From Microcebus murinus (lineage: Eukaryota; Chordata; Mammalia; Primates; Cheirogaleidae): 64,000 nucleotides of DNA. Location: the NCBI RefSeq assembly GCF_040939455.1, contig NC_134112.1, positions 67,535,001 through 67,599,000 on the forward strand. The letters run 5' to 3'. Both the position numbers and the translations under genes were made by a program. A model generated the notes under the pieces. It worked only from the letters and a program-made list of their open reading frames with translations, did no database searches and had not been told where the DNA came from. Positions 21,761 through 33,668 of this stretch are shown in pieces. How positions within the stretch are numbered: the stretch's first letter is position 1; each line of letters begins with the position of its first letter.

Positions 21761-24548
21761 ATTATTGTTTCTTTATTCATGTGGCTTTGCTCTCCTTCGG
21801 GGATTGATTACACATCTAAGCTTAGCTGGCTGCCTTGCAAAATGTGCTCATTTTGAGAATGCTGTGTCGATCAGTTTAAACTCATCACCACTGCCAGTGA
21901 AAAATAAATCAGCTCAAAAATCTTGTAATAATGGTGGTGGATCACCCTTGCACCAAAAGACAGAATATGAGTTAGGGTAGACAGTCCATTTTAAATCGCT
22001 GCTGTAAATCTACCATGCAGGTTTTGAAGTGATTTTTCTAAAGGGCATGAAAGGAGTTTATTTTTCATGCCTACTCTTGAAATATGCTACAGATGCTATG
22101 AAAAATAAGAACAAGAAGTGGGAGGCAAAGTTCTTAGATGAATGTGAGATTTAAGATATCACTTCACAGAGACATCATCAAAGAGTTTTGGTTTTATTTT
22201 CTTGTATTTCAAAATTGTGTCCCACATGTCTCAACAGTAACATCCAAAAGATGGCCGAATGGCTGGCGAGAAAAGCAAATGGTTCCGTCTGGCACCCAAG
22301 GTCCCTGCTTTGCTACTGCTGACCATTCACCCCCAAAGGCCAAGAAGCCCTGGGACCAGAAACTTCCATATCACTTTAGAATTCCAAATTGGTGATATCA
22401 ACACAGAATCTGGGAATTCAGGAGCCTTGAAAAATACTTGAAGTGGTTAAATTGAATTCTATTTGACCTGTTTAGAATTATTAAGATTTATGTCTCCTGC
22501 TCTAGCCAACCTCACTTTGCATGGGAAGCCATAATCCCTTCCATTCAATCCCATGTGCCAGTTCTGAACATTAGTCTCCCTTGAAAGGCAGACGTCGGAG
22601 AACAAGCCCCTAAGACATGCAATCCCATTCCTTGCCTTGTTTTGCAGTCCACCTTTGAGTTCCAGTTTCATGTCTGAGGAATCATTCACCTGTTGACACT
22701 GGACATTTCAAGGAGAGTGAGCTCTCCAGACATGAATGATTTAGCCCATTTAGCCTTAGGGTAAACATTTCCCCTAAAAGATAGCTAGGAGTCATTTTGA
22801 TACAAAGGCTCCTACAAAACTCACCCCCTTCAAAAATTCAAACAGGGCCTGAGTGTTCTGCCTGGAGGCACACGTAACGACTGCTTCCATGAGACAGATC
22901 ACAGATCTCAAAGTGGACCTCAACATCCCAGGTTTCTTCCATTTGCTCGTTTCTTAGGGCTTTGAATTTCCTCCTTCTCCTGTTTACCATTCTTACATTA
23001 CTTTTTGGCCACATCTTCTGAAAGTGAGGCTCCTGGAGTGAAATATTTGACCCCAGATGTGGTGTGACAGGTCCAGGTAGGTCAGTTGTAACCTTTGAAA
23101 CAGATAACTCCTGCCTAAGAAGCTTCTGGAGAGAACCTAGACTATACTCAATAAATACTTTCAGCTACGCTTAGGATGGTTAAGAAGTCCAAGCTGTCAT
23201 TTCAACCTTTCCTGCTTTGAAGTTCTGCAGAGAACAACTTGGTGTCACCCTGCTCTTATCCTCTGACTTTAATTAAAAAGCTTCTCCATCTTACCCCAAA
23301 TCCTGCCTAAGAATCCCAACATCCCCAGGCTATTGTGATAGCCAATAGACTTTTTTCATCGATTGGCTGTGGATGTTCAAACTTAGGTATCAATGTATGA
23401 AATGAGCCGCCCTCAAACACATCATGTTGGATTTTCTTTTCTTGCCCTGGGGCACATCTTGGGCACATGCCTATCTGTTTCTGGTCTCCCTCGGTTATTA
23501 GAATAGTCTTGCTTTCAGGTATTAAAAACTCTAGTCCAGAAGCAAACTTTACCTCTTACCCCCACTGCCACCCTTGAGTCTGGCCTGCAGTCTCCTGGAC
23601 CAGCAGTGGGGACAGACGTGTGGGTCTGTATTTCCCCTTCCTCACACCCCGCCTCTGTGTCCTGTACACTTTGGTTGCAGAAGAGGATAGCGGGAAAAGA
23701 ACATCCTGCCTTTAACCTCGCTGGTGCTGTTTGTGATGGGGAATGTCCACATGCTGGGCTTTCTCTCCTGAGGCATTTCTGAGGACACCCACCTCCCCCA
23801 TTGCTACCCACCAAGGACCTTCTCATGACACTATTTTCTGACCCAGGTACTGCACTCTCTGTCTGAGTGCCCCGTGTAGAGTCCTTACTGGGTGTCTCCT
23901 CATCCCCACAGGCATCCTCCAGCCCGAGGACCCTCTGTGAGGTCCGTTTGGTGCTTGGGAATCAAGCGTCCTTGCCCACAGGTGGTAGAAGAGTTGCTTG
24001 CTCACTGCAGTTCTCCGCTCTTGCTTTGGCAGCTCTAGCCGGTCTCTCACCTTACACATTTCGGGTGAGAATCAGGCATCAATTTCTATGCTCTTCAAAC
24101 TCTGAGAAACGTGTGTGTCAAGCTTTCTTACTTTGGTCTTATGGCAGTCTCTTCACTGGCCTTTCGTCACAATAAAACATTTTATTGTAGGCTGATGGCT
24201 TCTTCAGTAAAGTCCTTTTACATCCGTCTCCTTGATAGTATTTCTTCATTGAACTAGACACAGTATTTTTGTGCTTTTCTGCATGCACGCTAAACTTCAA
24301 CAAAGAAGCTTATTTAAACAGTTTCAAATTCATCTTGTATTGAGAGTTACACCTTATCTTAGCTTTACATTGCTTTGCTACAACCTCTGACGAGTTTAGG
24401 AATACACACGTGTGTGAAGGAAGCTTCTTTACCTACACAAGGACTTAACCCAGGGTTCCTTTAAAGCAGTGGTAAGCGCACAGTTATGTAACTGGTGGGG
24501 GCTCATTTGCAATCACCATTAACCAAAACAATGAGGCAACTTCTGTGG
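21761..24548. other. Unannotated, repeat-poor intergenic sequence
   Basis: About 2.8 kb without a recognised element or exon. The ORFs are short and lack domains. Confidence 0.45.
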
Positions 24549-24556
24549 CCCTAGAG

Positions 24557-24764
24557 CAGGCATCCTTAAACTACAGCCCGTGGGCCACATGCGGCCTGCC
24601 GAGGGCATTTATCCAGCCGGCGAGTGTTTTTGCCGCCTCTTAGCAACCGACTGGTCCCGGGCCCACAGTGCGCATGTGTGGAATGTGCCCCACACTCTCC
24701 AGTGGCCCTCACAGTCTGAGGGACAGTGAACTGGCCCCCTGTTTAAAAAGTTTGAGGACCCCTG
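24557..24764. mobile_element. Non-autonomous hAT (Charlie-like) transposon
   Basis: A 208-base element has terminal inverted repeats CAGGCATCCTTAAACT at the left and, reversed, CAGGGGTCCTCAAACT at the right. It is flanked by a perfect 8-base duplication, CCCTAGAG, at 24549-24556 and 24765-24772, the hAT signature length. The interior is GC-rich with GGGCCACATGCGGCC near the left end. There is no transposase ORF, so it depended on an autonomous relative. Orientation is arbitrary. Confidence 0.93.
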
Positions 24765-24772
24765 CCCTAGAG

Positions 24773-26150
24773 AGTCTAACAGGAACTTGAGATTTTCAAG
24801 GGCTCCAAGCTGCATGTGAAAGAACTGGGGCAGCAAAGAGCTCAGTAATTTGATAATGAGAATAATTGAGTATTTATTTCTGTTTTGTAACTTCAGACTT
24901 GTTGGACCTGTTTTTAAAAATGGAGACCTATGTGAACTCTTTTCTTGAAATCAGAGTCAGGTGAACTGAAGAATAAGGTAAGTGACTAAAGAACACTTTT
25001 ATCACCTCAAGTGGAAATATTTTTGTAGGGGGGCTTCTTTCTTACATACTGTACTCAGTATAGTGGCAAATGCCCTAGGCTTTTTGTATCTTACCTCTCA
25101 CTGGTCACTGTCTGGGAGAATGTGTCTTGCCTCGATAGAAATTAAAACTTCTCCATTGGGAGATAATTATGTATTTCTGAGCATCCTGCTGGTGCCTTAG
25201 CAAGTGTTCTATAAACCCTGGAGTCCCTGACTATTCCAGGTACCGATGGTGACACCCAGGCCTTGGTTGGAAACCCCCACCCTCACCTGGAGCAACCCAT
25301 TTTATGTCATTGAATGGCCTTAAAAGTCAAGCCACATTCTTGTGGCCTTCTCTGGGTGTTTCTTTTTGAAGTGGGAAAGACTGTTAGGGAAGGTGACCTT
25401 CTGAGGTAGGTTTTCACAGTTTAACATGAGGCATAACAGCTGTGTTTTCTGAAATAAGCAACTTCCCCAAATAATGACCCTTGTTCATTATTAAGATTTT
25501 TCTCAGAAGGTAAAAATCACCACTTAAAGTTAAAAATGGGTTAATCAAATTTGCAGGCCACTCATTTTAGCTTATTATATTACTGTGCAATCCAAAAGGT
25601 AGAAAGACATAGTCTAGTAGCTTATAGAGGAGATTATAAGAATTTGCTCCTAGGTTCAAGATTTTCTGATGAGTTACGAAATGGATTTCACTTACAGGGG
25701 CAAATCCCTCTCTAATCCTGGAGGCATTGTACAAAAGAAAAAAGCACACTTACTTTACGTACAATAGTTTTGACATTTTATCAGCATGCAATTAAAATCC
25801 CTTTGTCTAAAGTTCTGGCTCTAAATTCTTGAACAGATAGAAGCCTAAAATGAACCATGTTACACATTTCAGAAAGAAGAAATTAATTCGACAACTTGCA
25901 GTTCCGTCTGGGGAGAGTGTGAGCAGTGTGGTGCTGCACTCTATGGGCTACTGTGGAAATGTACAGAATGCATTTTGTTTGTCTGCCAAGAAAGTCTTCC
26001 CAAGGAAATATCTCCTATCACGTCTCTGGGAATAATCTGGCAGCCTAATCAACACCGAAACACTTCTTTTGACAGAAGGGCAAGAGAAACACAATAAGCT
26101 AAGCAACAGAGGGGAAAAGGTGGAAATTAAATATGTTAAAACTCCTTTGG
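24773..26150. other. Unannotated intergenic sequence
   Basis: No recognised exon or repeat. Confidence 0.45.
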
Positions 26151-26152
26151 TG

Positions 26153-26520
26153 CATGCTGTAGACTTAATGTTTGTATCTCTCCAAAATTTATATCTTGAA
26201 GCCCTAACCCCCAATGTGATGGTATTCGGAGGTGGGGCCTATGGGAGGTAATTAGGTCATGAGGGTGGAGCCTCATAGATGGGATTAGTGCCAAGAGGAA
26301 GAAGAGATCAGGACCTTCTCTCTCCACTATGTGAGAATACAGCAAGAAGGTGGCCGTCAGCAAACCCAAAAGAGGGCCCTCACCAGAACCCAATCAGCAG
26401 GCACCTTGCTCTTGGATTTACCAGCTTCCATAACTGTGAGAAGTAAATGTTTGTTGTTTAAGCCCCCAGTGTGTGGTATTATAGTCTATGTTGTTATAGT
26501 AGCCGCAACCGACTAAGACA
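26153..26520 (+). mobile_element. MaLR solo LTR (MST/MLT1-like)
   Basis: AGCCCTAACCCCCAATGTGA, GGTGGGGCCTATGGGAGGTA, GAGGGTGGAGCCTCATAGAT and the end AGCCGCAACCGACTAAGACA follow the MST-type LTR order. It is an old non-coding LTR; no internal region is attached. Confidence 0.9.
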
Positions 26521-28735
26521 ATGAGGTTTGAGCAAAGTAAAGAAGTGAGAAAAGCAAAAACAATGGGAAAAGCAAGTTTGGCGTTGATCACACATTCAAA
26601 AAACAACTGGATTTATTCAAGTAGAAAAATCCAGGCAATCACAGGCAAATGTGCTAATCTGGAGTCTGGGTGCAATAGTATGAATATTAAAAGGAAATCA
26701 CATTTGGCATGTTTTTCCCATTGGCTTAGCTGGTTCCCCACAAATGAAAAAGTTTTACAAGCTAGTGTTTGCTCTTCATTGCAACACACTTAAAATGAGA
26801 CGAACAATGGTTTTGTTTGAAATTGGACTAAAATGCCTGCCCTTGGAGGCTTGGATGCCAGAGCTCCTTTTGGGACCTGGCATTACCATGCACTTTAATC
26901 TTCTAGGACTTCATCAAATCAGGGAAATGTGCAAAATGAGAAAGAAAACACATAAACTTTAAAAAAAAATCAATTTGTTTAATTTATGTAAACATATACC
27001 ATCAACGAGATCTTTTGATATTATCATTGGTATATATATTTTAATGGGCTTTTTTCCCTCCATTTGGGAGAAGTTTTGCTGATCTAGTCTTACTCTTTTT
27101 CTCAGATTCCATGTGATCAAGAATCTGCCACTGCTGGTTAGATGGGACAGTGATGTGTGTCTGGCTTTGGAACAGTGTAGCCAAATTCGGTCTAAATGAG
27201 GTTCGTGTCCTTGATCTTGGCCTTATTACCACTACTCTCGGTTTAAGTCATTATAAATTATTCTTAAATGTTAACTTTCTCTCAGATCCAGAGATTTTTA
27301 GATGATAGAATGGTACTGAGGAAAGAGTCTTAGAGATGTGCTTGGTTGAGTCCTTAATTTTAGTACTGAAAATCCTATGCCCTGGATCATAAACTACAGC
27401 TGCCCCCAACCCCAGCTCTTTTCACACTGAGTCTTGTTTTATGGTTCTTATTCACTGAAACTCATTAGGCTCTTCCCTCCTGTAATAATGGTGGTGAGTT
27501 GGTAGTAAATCAACTATCAGTCCATGAATTCCTACGTCATAAAATATCAGAAAAATCACAAGAGAAATCTATGAAACCTGGTGTGCAAAGAACTCAGGCC
27601 ACCTCTGGTTAGGTGACTTCAGTTCAATGAGACAAAAATAGTATGGATCATCTACTTTACCAACAGTTGTTTTCCTTATTTCCAATCTCTCAGTGCCACA
27701 GTTAGGTTTACATCTGGCCATTAATTTGATCTAGCAAAGAAACACTGTCCCCAGTCTTTTTGTGAGATCACTCTGGAGAAAAGATTTATTGGCCACTGAA
27801 TAAGCACTCTCCTTTCATTTTTGGAAACAGGGCTCTTCAAGAGTATACTTCTGCAGCCCTATGGACCAGGGCTGATCTAAGCCAGAAAGAGTCTTATTTC
27901 TCTGTCTTGGAGAAGGCATGTGACCTAGATCTGGCCATGGCATACAAAAAGCAAGTGTGCTGGGGAAAAGACTTTCCTCCTGATAAAAGCAAGAGCTGCC
28001 TGGGAAGACAGCTACATTTGCCCATTCTCATCCCTTCCTGCTTAGGGAGCCGTCAAGCGAGCCTGGGCTGCCTAGTCCTGGCAGACGTCTTATAACCATG
28101 AGGTGTTAATTCTGTGGATGATACCGCTGAGAGCTGACCACACTTGGGAGAGCTTACCTCTGAACTTCTTTTTCCTTATGGTTTAAGCCTCTGTAGTTGA
28201 ATATTCTGTTTCTTAGAGCTGAATGCATTTCGGCTGCTACAGATGGTCGCAATTCTGGGTGGGAGGTGATGCTTCTTCACACTGTTGCCTGGAGGAGTAT
28301 TAGAATTTGGCCATCCTACCTTCTATTAATTGCTACCTTCTTAGTTGCTACTTTGATTGTACAATGCTCTAAGAGCCCTAAGGGATATATATAGTTCAGT
28401 AAACTCTGGATTGTATAAAGGCAGCCTATATTTATAACCCGAAGCTGGCCACTAAAGCTGTGGGTTGAAGGACACCAAAATCCTCCATCCAATGTATAAA
28501 ATAAATGCAACAATATAAAATAAATTTCTTTATTATCTGCTTTCGGGTCTAAAGCTCTGTCTATAGAGATTAATTTCTTAGAGTCTTCCCTTAAATTACA
28601 TATTTTCTTGAGCAGAGATCAACATCCTGCTCTTATCAGCTCCCCTGTGAACCGAGATGGAGAACTGAAAGCTGGAGATAAAATGAATCGAATCTTAGGA
28701 TCCAGGGGTTGGCAGGAATCTCCAAGATCACCTAG
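26521..28735. other. Unannotated intergenic sequence
   Basis: No recognised exon or repeat over 2.2 kb. A 65-codon ORF at 28197-28394 has a hydrophobic C-terminal stretch but no other support. Confidence 0.45.
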
Positions 28736-28739
28736 CCTC

Positions 28740-28865
28740 ACACCTTTGTTTTGTAGATTTAAAAAACTGTGGACCAAGGAGGTTCAAGAATTTACCCAGA
28801 TAATGTTCACAATCAAGCCAGAACCCCGGTTCCCTTCCAGCCCAGGGGATCTTCCACTCTGTTGC
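28740..28865 (-). mobile_element. MIR fragment, antisense
   Basis: TTTGTAGATTTAAAAAACTGTGG and AGCCAGAACCCCGGTTCCC fit the reversed MIR with heavy decay. Confidence 0.55.
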
Positions 28866-30974
28866 CGCCCCAAATGAAGTGTGTGAACAGCACATTGTAA
28901 ACACCTGCAGAAGGAACCTTGTTGCATTTCTCTACCTGGATCTGGAGTCTGTGGACTTGACTTCATTTGAATAGTAAGTATACTTTTGGGGACTGCGGTG
29001 ACATGAAAGGAGGAGCTGACAGACCTCGAAGTGGGCAGATGCATGGACACTGCCCTGCGGATTTTGCTGAAGTCTCACCCTGCACTCGTCTATTGGAAAG
29101 GGCACTTCCTTCTCTCACTCTTCCCACTTCCATTCTTTCTTACTTGGTAGACTAAATACATGTTTGTTTTTAATATAATTAGCCCATTCAGTGTCATGAC
29201 ATGCTACATTTACAATAGTTTCACATTCATTAAAGAAGCCTATTTCTGAGCTTTATAAAATAAATCACTGCTATATATGTTTATTAAAGTTTCAAAGACT
29301 CTATTTCTGTGGGACCTTCAAATAAAAGTGTTTCTCAAAAAGTTAGGTTAAATTTTTCGGACATGCTCCCATGTTTTTGTCAAGCATTTAGGGATCTAGC
29401 AAGTAATGCTTGTTCCATTTAAAGGAATTTTGACTTTTTCTAAAAAAGCAAGAATGTCTTGCAAGGCCAACAGTAATCAGTCTCTGCTTTAGACATGTAG
29501 TTTCTAAATATGTTCTTTCAAAAGAAGCCACAGGCATAATTGTTTTTGTGGTTTGTTTTTGCGAAGACACATGAGCCTATTCCAAATGTTCCTAAGACCG
29601 TAAATCTTGGAGTGGTTTCTGTGCTCTCTTGCCCTCTGCTGGCTAAATTGAGACCTTCCTAAGAATATGCCAATCAGATACCCTGTAGGTCACAGATGTA
29701 AATTCTCCATCCTGCTCATTTGGGGCCCTATTTGGCATCGCCCTCTCAACAACTTTTATGCCAGAGATAAAAATCTCGCTTTAGATCCCCTGCTTCTCAT
29801 CAAGATATCCACAACCCGATGGCTCCAGTTCACGAGATCTGTCCCTTCTCAAGCTTCTATTGTATTTATCCCCTCCATCCTATGATTAGCAACTTATTAT
29901 ATCCTATAGTATTCCTGAGTTGTCTCTACCACATAATTAAGTAAGTCATTACATTGGTGAGTAAACATAAGGTGTATCATTGTGTCTTGGTTACTAATTG
30001 CTCGGTGTTTGTCTTGTTTCCCCAGTGGGACCATCATCTCTCTAGGCTTTCATTCAACCTCATCAATTGGATTCAGAAGAGGCCTTGGCCGTGGAAACCA
30101 AGTCAGCACACCTCTCCTAGACCTCCATGGGGTGATGAGGGGCCGCTCGTGCTGGCTGTAACCCTGGCATTCCCAGGCGTCCTACAGTCCATCTGCAGTG
30201 GCCAAGATGGAGCACACGTGCTTAGGTAAGATCAGCCCTTACCTGGTGGGCTGAGGGGAGAGGGAAGCAGCACCCAGTGTGAGACCTGTATTCTCCCCTC
30301 TCCTGCTGGCGGCCAGCCCCAGCTGACAGCCTAGAGGTTCCGCCACTGCTCTCTCCTCCCGCCCATGCGATCCTCACAAGGCTGGTGTTCCAGGGTTGGC
30401 CGCAGAGCAACTGCTGCTTCTAAATTTCGATTAATACTCACTTGCCCATTTACATCTGAACTGAAATCTGAAATCTTTTATTGTGTCTTTTAGTTAATCT
30501 GAAGGTATATGCTTTTTGTTGTTGTTGTTGTTGTTTGCTCTTTGTTGAGCTGTACTTCTTTTTACCCCCAGAGGGAGAGTATGCGGAGAAATTTGAATTT
30601 GGGTGGCTGGCATCATTATCCTATGGGGAAATGGTGGCAGTTCTCTTCTGATTTTTTGTTTTGTTTTCTCGGTGAGGTAGAAACAAGGCGATCAGCTGCA
30701 CTAGGATGGGAGAGGAGAGAGGAGGCGGTGTGAATAGCTGTCTGGGGGAGCTGGAGGTGGGAGGACCAGGTCGTGTGACTATCGTGGAGCACTGAAGCAC
30801 TGCTTGAGGTTGGTGGTAATAAATTTAAAGTAAGACCAGTCAGCATGATCGCGGGCTTTTCTCCAGCCACGTTCAGCTGCATCCTGTTGTGGTTTTGCCA
30901 AACAAGTACAAAGAAATGTGCTAAACAGATAGGAGGAAAATTTTAAAGCACTCCTGTGAAACACAAAAGTAGAA
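28866..30974. other. Unannotated intergenic sequence
   Basis: No recognised exon or repeat except a short (GTT)n near 30519-30534. The stretch 30100-30400 is moderately GC-rich. Confidence 0.45.
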
Positions 30975-31202
30975 AGTCATATCACGTTCTTGGATTAGAC
31001 AATGCAGCATCATGGAGATGCCAATTCTCCCCAAGTTAATGTCTACATTTATTGTGATCACATTAAAAGAAGCCATTTATTTTTTTCTGGAGTGAGAAAA
31101 GTTGATTCTAAAGTACATAAGAAAAATTAACCAGGAAGAATAGTCAGTAAATTGACAAGCTATAAACTGGCTATTTAAAGCAGCAAAAAATTTTAAAAAG
31201 AA

Positions 31203-31514
31203 ATGGGCTGAATGCAGTGGCTTATGCTTATAATCCCAGTGCTTTGGGAGGCTGAGGCAGAAGGATCGCTTGAACCCAGAAGTTCAAGACCAGCCTGGGC
31301 AACACAGTGAGACCCAGTCTTTACCAAAAAAAAAAAAAAAGAAGAAGAAGAAGAAGAAAAGAAAAAAAATTAGCCAGGGATGGTAGTTTACGACTATGGG
31401 CCCAGCTACTCAGGGGCTGAGGTGGGAGGATTGCTTGAGTGAAGGAGTTTGAGGCCACAGTGCCACTGCACTCTAGCCCATGTGACAGAGTGACACCCTA
31501 GCTCCAAAAAAAGA
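31203..31514 (+). mobile_element. Alu, sense, old (AluJ-like)
   Basis: The element starts GGGCTGAATGCAGTGGCTTA. Its mid A-rich linker has expanded to poly-A plus (GAA)6, and it ends GCCACTGCACTCTAGCCCATG. It lacks the strepsirrhine right-arm GCTGTGAGCTAGGCTG, so it may predate the lemur subfamilies. Confidence 0.9.
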
Positions 31515-31775
31515 TGCTCAAATATATGAAAAGCTTCTCAATCTCACTTATATTAAGAGAAGAGTGAATTAAAGGCATTTAAAAATATTACTGCTCACCT
31601 ATCTGATTGGCACAACTCAAAAAGTTTGCCAATGCTCTCTGTTGATGAGGCTGCAGAAGGATAGGTGCTGTCATCACCTGGTTGGAGTGCAAAATGGTGC
31701 AGCCTCCCTGGGGAATAATTTGGGATTACCTAATAAAACTACATTTGCATTGAACTGTTGATTGAGCAACTGTAC

Positions 31776-32107
31776 TTTTTTTTTTTTTTTCAAGCAGAGT
31801 CTCACTCTGTTGCCCGGACTAGAGTGTGATGGCCTCTAGGCGTCAGCCTAGCTCACAACAACCTCAAACTCCTGGGCTCAAGGGATCCTCCTGCCTCCGC
31901 CTCCCAAGAAGTTGGGACTATAGGTGTGTACCACCACACCGGGTGATTTTTTTCTATTTTTAGTTGCCTGGCAAATTTCTTTTTATTTTTTTAGTAGAGA
32001 CAAAGTCTCGCTCTTGCTGGGGGTGTTCTTGAACTCCTGACCTCAAGCGATCCTCCCACCTTGGCCTCCCAGAATGCTAGAATTACAGGCATGAGCCACC
32101 ATGCCGG
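31776..32107 (-). mobile_element. Alu, antisense
   Basis: From poly-T and CAAGCAGAGTCTCACTCTG to GAGCCACCATGCCGGAAC. Flanks AACTGTACTTTT and AATTCTACTTTT are a decayed target duplication within the host L1. Confidence 0.95.
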
Positions 32108-32135
32108 AACAATTCTACTTTTAAGAATCTCTATA

Positions 32136-32428
32136 GGCCAGGCATGGTGGCTCACGCCTGTACTCCTAGCACTCTGGGAGGCCAAGGCGGGAGGATCACT
32201 CAAGGTCAGGAGTTTGAAACCAGGCTGAGCAAGAATGAGACCCTGTCTCTACTAAAAATTGAAAGAAATTAATTGTCCAACTAAAAATATATAGAAAAAA
32301 TTAGCCGGGCATGGTGACACATGCCTGTAGTCCCAGCTACTAGGGAGGCTGAGGCAGAAGGATTGCTTGATGCCACGGCATTCAGCCGGGGCAGAGTGAG
32401 ACTCTGTCTCAAAACAAACAACAACAAA
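32136..32428 (+). mobile_element. Alu (strepsirrhine type), sense, right arm deleted in part
   Basis: A perfect 13-base target duplication, AAGAATCTCTATA, lies at 32123-32135 and 32429-32441. The right arm goes from GATTGCTTG straight to ATGCCACGGCATTC, a deletion of about 40 bases. Confidence 0.97.
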
Positions 32429-32496
32429 AAGAATCTCTATAAATTGAAAACAATATGTGCAGGAAGTTATTTATTGCACAACATTATTTATGGTAG

Positions 32497-32948
32497 TGTT
32501 AGGTAGATAGCAAGGGATTCTGGGTCTCCTAGAGACAAAAGTGGGTGCCTCTGCTGTTCACCCTCACCCCCCAGTGGGCTTTCTGAGAGGCTCATGGGAG
32601 AGCTGCATGCACAGTAAGACTCAGGTCATATAATTCCCAACTGTCCAATCAAAGTGGTTCTATAGTGACGTCTCAGCCACAAGGGAGGTCCCAATCCAGG
32701 CACTGTAAAACAAGACCCAGACTATAATCGAGTCCTTTTTGCTCTCTCTCTTTTGCTACAACAATAGGTCTGGTAGTCATCTGTGGCATACGTATCATGC
32801 TCTGTAAACCTGTATCTTGCTCTTGCTCTATAATCCTATGTTTTGTCCTTAATAAACCTCATTTTTGTGCTTGCCTTACTTTGGCGCATCTGGTCATTCT
32901 TCAGCCATGAGTGCACCAAGAACTGACATTTCAGACTGCAACCTGACA
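32497..32948 (+). mobile_element. Solo LTR of an endogenous retrovirus, class I-like
   Basis: A 452-base unit begins TGTTAGGTAG and ends ACCTGACA. A near-perfect 4-base duplication (GTAG/ATAG) flanks it at 32493-32496 and 32949-32952, as expected for class I (gammaretrovirus-like) elements. A polyadenylation signal AATAAA lies at 32851-32856, followed by a T/G-rich R-U5-like segment. No viral coding region is attached. The L1 sequence on both sides joins cleanly when it is removed. Confidence 0.75.
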
Positions 32949-33459
32949 ATAGCAAATGGTTACAAATAATCCAAATATCCATTACCTGGAGACTTGTTAA
33001 ATGAACTGTGGTATATCCACAAAACAGAGAATGGAGCAGCAATTAAAAAAAGGCAAAGAGAAAGCTCTCTAAAAACCAAAATCCAGAACACAAGATTAGA
33101 TGAATAGACAAAAGATATGTACAGAATGCTATCTTTTGTGTAAGAAAGGCAGGGAAATAAGAATGTTTGCTTATTTTTGCCAAAAGCAAAAGCCCTGGAA
33201 GAGTAAATAAAAAATTAGTAAACATGACTTCTTAGAGGACAGGAAAAAGGGGCTGAGGAGATGGAGATGGAGGTGATGTCTCTCTAAATAGATTGAACAA
33301 TGTAAAGATTTTACACATTTAAAAAATAATAAAATGAAAAAGGGAAGTGAAAGCAAACGCTGACATTAGGAACAAATGGAAACAAATAAAATGAATATCA
33401 GATCAATGGACCGCGTACCTCCTCTTGTTGACCCTGCACTTACTGGTGAGCTCTGTTAG

Positions 33460-33668
33460 TAAAGCTTGTTCTTCATGCCCCAGCCATGTCAGGCTGTGGA
33501 ATTTGCACAACTTGCTTCAATTGTGTTTATTGTCTGTTGTCTATCTTTCCCCACTAAATATTCAGCCATTCATGGCAGGGATCTTTGTTTAGTTCACTCA
33601 TGTTTACGTACAGCCTGCACAGTATCCGCACACAGTAGGTGCTCACTAAGTATTTGTTGAATGAATGA
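33460..33668 (+). mobile_element. L2 3'-end fragment
   Basis: CATGGCAGGGATCTTTGTTT, CACAGTAGGTGCTCACTAAG and TATTTGTTGAATGAATGAAA are the L2 terminus. Confidence 0.85.

Larger units (their letters stand above)
30975..33400 (+). mobile_element. Old L1 (L1ME-like), sense, in pieces
   Basis: Pieces of one L1 lie at about 30975-31202 (ORF2: CAATTCTCCCCAAGTTAATG), 31515-31775 (GCTTCTCAATCTCACTTATA; ATGGTGCAGCCTCCCTGGGG), 32108-32135, 32442-32492 and 32953-33400 (CCAAATATCCATTACCTGGA; 3'UTR). The order of the pieces is colinear with L1, so later insertions split one element. There are no surviving ORFs. Confidence 0.75.
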
